Shown here one piece after another: positions 14,704-15,684 of a stretch of 15,684 bases of DNA. A program made the translations under genes and the position numbers. Location: contig CALVZR010000059.1 of NCBI GenBank assembly GCA_944372565.1, forward strand, positions 1-15,684. Reading direction: 5' to 3'. The notes under the pieces were generated by a model that did not search any database, was not told the origin of the DNA, and saw nothing but the letters and a program-made list of their open reading frames with translations. Numbering within the stretch: position 1 is the first letter of the stretch; every line of letters starts with the position of its first letter. Origin of the DNA: an uncultured Clostridia bacterium. Its GTDB lineage: Bacteria; Bacillota; Clostridia; Christensenellales; Borkfalkiaceae.

Positions 14704-14744
14704 CGCCCGAGGAACGGTTTCCGTTCCTCGGGCGCACTTTTTTT
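14704..14744. terminator. Bidirectional terminator between convergent genes
   Basis: CGCCCGAGGAACGG (14704-14717) pairs perfectly with CCGTTCCTCGGGCG (14721-14734), loop TTT. On the plus strand it is followed by CAC and seven T residues (14738-14744). On the minus strand it is followed by five T residues. It can therefore stop transcripts from the unknown gene and from the XRE-membrane gene, whose stop lies a few bases beyond. Confidence 0.9.
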
Positions 14745-14750
14745 GCAACG

Positions 14751-15353
14751 TTATTTTTCCTTCTTTTTGCGCAGGGCGTCTTCTGTCGCGCCCAGAGCGG
14801 CGCAGATCGCCGCGCCGACGAGAAAAACGATCCAGCCGGGATGCCACAGCCCGCCGAGGAAGCCGAGCAGCAGGTAAGCCGTAACCGCCGAAAGCATCAC
14901 CGCCCCCGAATAATGCGAAACGGGTTTTCCGATTACGTCCAGCAGGGCGCATACCGCCGCGCCGCCGATAAATACGATCCAGCCGGGATGCCACAATCCG
15001 CCGAGAAAACCGAGCAGCAAAAACGCCGCCGTCGCCAGCAGCATCACGGTGCCGCAGAATACGGAGGGCGGAATCCGCCGTTTTTCCGCTTTCTCCCGCG
15101 GCGGCTCGGCGGGCGTTTCGGAATCGGGTTCCTCCGCGCGTTTGGGCGCGGGGCGCGCGCCTTTGAGCAGGTCGTCTATACTGATTTCAAACAGTTCGGA
15201 AAGCACGGGCAGCTGCGCCGTTTCGGGGAAAGAATCCCCGTTTTCCCATTTGGAAACCGCCTGGTTCGTGATGCCGAGCTTTTCCGCAAGTTCGCCCTGC
15301 GTCCAGCCCTTTTCCCTGCGCAAGTCGTACAAAAGTGTTCCGAAATCGTTCAT
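14751..15353 (-). CDS. XRE regulator fused to two tandem membrane units
   Basis: A 200-residue protein. Residues 1-65 are a Cro/C1 helix-turn-helix domain (LLYDLRREKGWTQGELAEKL, ITNQAVSKWENGDSFPE). A charged, Pro/Glu-rich linker follows (about 66-95). Two adjacent 49-residue units (97-145 and 146-194) each carry the membrane motif LLLGFLGGLWHPGWIVF, and a lysine-rich tail ends the protein. This HTH-plus-WHPGW arrangement is seen in many Clostridia, usually, as I recall, with one such motif. It is presumably a membrane-held regulator; the signal is unknown. Start is certain: AGGAGGAG lies nine bases before ATG, with promoter TTGGCG-17-TATAAT upstream. GC content matches the core genes. Confidence 0.88.
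   Translation of the reverse strand: MNDFGTLLYDLRREKGWTQGELAEKLGITNQAVSKWENGDSFPETAQLPVLSELFEISIDDLLKGARPAPKRAEEPDSETPAEPPREKAEKRRIPPSVFCGTVMLLATAAFLLLGFLGGLWHPGWIVFIGGAAVCALLDVIGKPVSHYSGAVMLSAVTAYLLLGFLGGLWHPGWIVFLVGAAICAALGATEDALRKKKEK
14772..15065 (-). repeat. Tandem 147-bp duplication inside the XRE-membrane gene
   Basis: Two 147-base units (14919-15065 and 14772-14918) encode aligned 49-residue segments. The stretch starting ACGATCCAGCC is identical for 22 bases at 14827 and 14974, and similarity continues with scattered differences for about 70 bases. The 17-residue membrane motif is identical between copies while the flanks have drifted. This is an in-frame internal duplication. Confidence 0.9.
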
Positions 15354-15386
15354 CTGAGAAATCTCCTCCTGTATTTTTACGCTTCC

Positions 15387-15415
15387 ATTATACCCGAAAA
15401 AAGAAAAAACGCCAA
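15387..15415 (-). promoter_or_regulatory. Promoter of the XRE-membrane gene
   Basis: On the minus strand, TTGGCG (15415-15410) and TATAAT (15392-15387) are 17 bases apart. The -35 lies inside the inverted repeat AAACGCC-N7-GGCGTTT (15407-15427), a plausible operator for autoregulation by the XRE protein. Confidence 0.75.
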
Positions 15416-15558
15416 CAATCGGCGTTTGAATTTTTCCAACTTACGGTTGAATTTGCCCGAAATCGGTTGTTTTTTGCAAATCTGTACAGATGCGCGTCTG
15501 CCGAGGCGCGCCGCATATGGGGGATGCCGGCAAGAGAAAAGAATTTCGGTAAAAACGA
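15416..15558. other. Intergenic region with a 12-bp palindrome
   Basis: No gene is supported in 15354-15684; short open frames here lack ribosome sites and overlap promoters. Within 15416-15558 the one clear element is the perfect palindrome ATCTGTACAGAT (15480-15491), a possible regulator site. The GC-rich patch 15492-15530 shows nothing I recognise. Confidence 0.4.
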
Positions 15559-15587
15559 TTGACAAAAAACAAAAATTCGCTTATAGT
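15559..15587 (+). promoter_or_regulatory. Strong forward promoter at the right edge
   Basis: TTGACA (15559-15564) and TATAGT (15582-15587) are 17 bases apart in an AT-rich stretch. Transcription would begin near 15594 and enter the tandem repeats directly. The gene or RNA it serves lies beyond the window. Confidence 0.8.
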
Positions 15588-15612
15588 AATTTTATAAAAC
15601 AAAAAAGCGGGC

Positions 15613-15684
15613 GTTCCACCGCTATACAAGTGAGGAACAGTAAAGAGGTGTTCCACCGCCATATAAGTGAGGAGTATAAAAGAA
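15613..15684 (+). repeat. 37-bp tandem direct repeat in a transcript leader (partial)
   Basis: Copies begin at 15613 and 15650. Twenty-two of the first 24 bases agree, with two C/T differences: GTTCCACCGC-Y-ATA-Y-AAGTGAGGA. The copies then diverge. They are directly adjacent with no spacer, so this is not a CRISPR array. GTTCC/GGAAC can close a hairpin in copy 1; GGTG-TTC-CACC spans the start of copy 2. Each copy carries a GTGAGGA sequence that resembles a ribosome site. The second copy may run past the window end. Confidence 0.7.

Noticed and set aside
14630..14994. Short frames on both strands around the terminator at 14704-14744
   Set aside because: They run through the terminator and the opposite-strand XRE gene and consist of Arg-rich shadow translation.
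15335..15662. Short frames of 62-75 codons in the right-hand intergenic region
   Set aside because: They overlap promoters and the start region of the minus-strand XRE gene, lack ribosome sites, and show no recognisable pattern.
15613..15684. CRISPR array at the right edge
   Set aside because: The repeats abut with no spacer and diverge after 24 bases; no cas gene is present in the window.

Overview
The window reads as a stretch of chromosome from a GC-rich member of the Firmicutes/Clostridia, probably an uncultured gut-type lineage. The main evidence is the gene string ftsK/spoIIIE - rimO - pgsA - cinA - recA - rny, a conserved Clostridia/Bacilli neighbourhood. Supporting signs are consensus sigma-A promoters (TTGACA-17-TATAAT), strong AGGAGG-type ribosome sites, a lipoprotein substrate-binding protein and RNase Y in place of RNase E. 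A finer placement (for example Christensenellales-like) is a guess.

Layout: (1) 1-1173: ilvC, alone behind a perfect promoter and closed by a terminator. (2) 1268-3913: a three-gene ABC importer (lipoprotein, permease, short ATPase) of the NMT1/SsuABC type. It sits behind a strong promoter and a ~130-nt structured leader that ends in an intrinsic terminator just before the first ribosome site, the architecture of a riboswitch or attenuator. A perfect 15-bp terminator closes the operon. (3) 4025-11589: promoter, hairpin-rich leader, then ftsK, rimO, a 53-codon DUF4177-like gene, pgsA, cinA and recA. Junctions from ftsK to cinA overlap or are short, and recA follows cinA by 23 bases. This is a housekeeping operon for chromosome segregation, ribosome modification, phospholipid synthesis, NAD/DNA repair functions and recombination. 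(4) 11627-13407: rny with its own promoter, a 5' hairpin and a terminator. (5) 13409-14744: a markedly AT-rich insert with a small XRE regulator (minus strand) divergent from an unknown 293-residue protein (DUF4085-like), sharing an inverted-repeat motif. It ends at a bidirectional terminator. (6) 14751-15415: a minus-strand XRE regulator fused to two tandem 49-residue membrane units, with its own promoter. (7) 15416-15684: no gene, but a 12-bp palindrome, a near-consensus forward promoter, and the start of a 37-bp tandem repeat that runs off the window edge.

Most of the window is ordinary core chromosome. The parts that deserve attention are the attenuator-like leader of the ABC importer, the CinA protein whose N-terminal domain has lost its catalytic motifs, the AT-rich XRE/unknown-protein cassette, the tandemly duplicated membrane units, and the promoter plus 37-bp repeats at the right edge.
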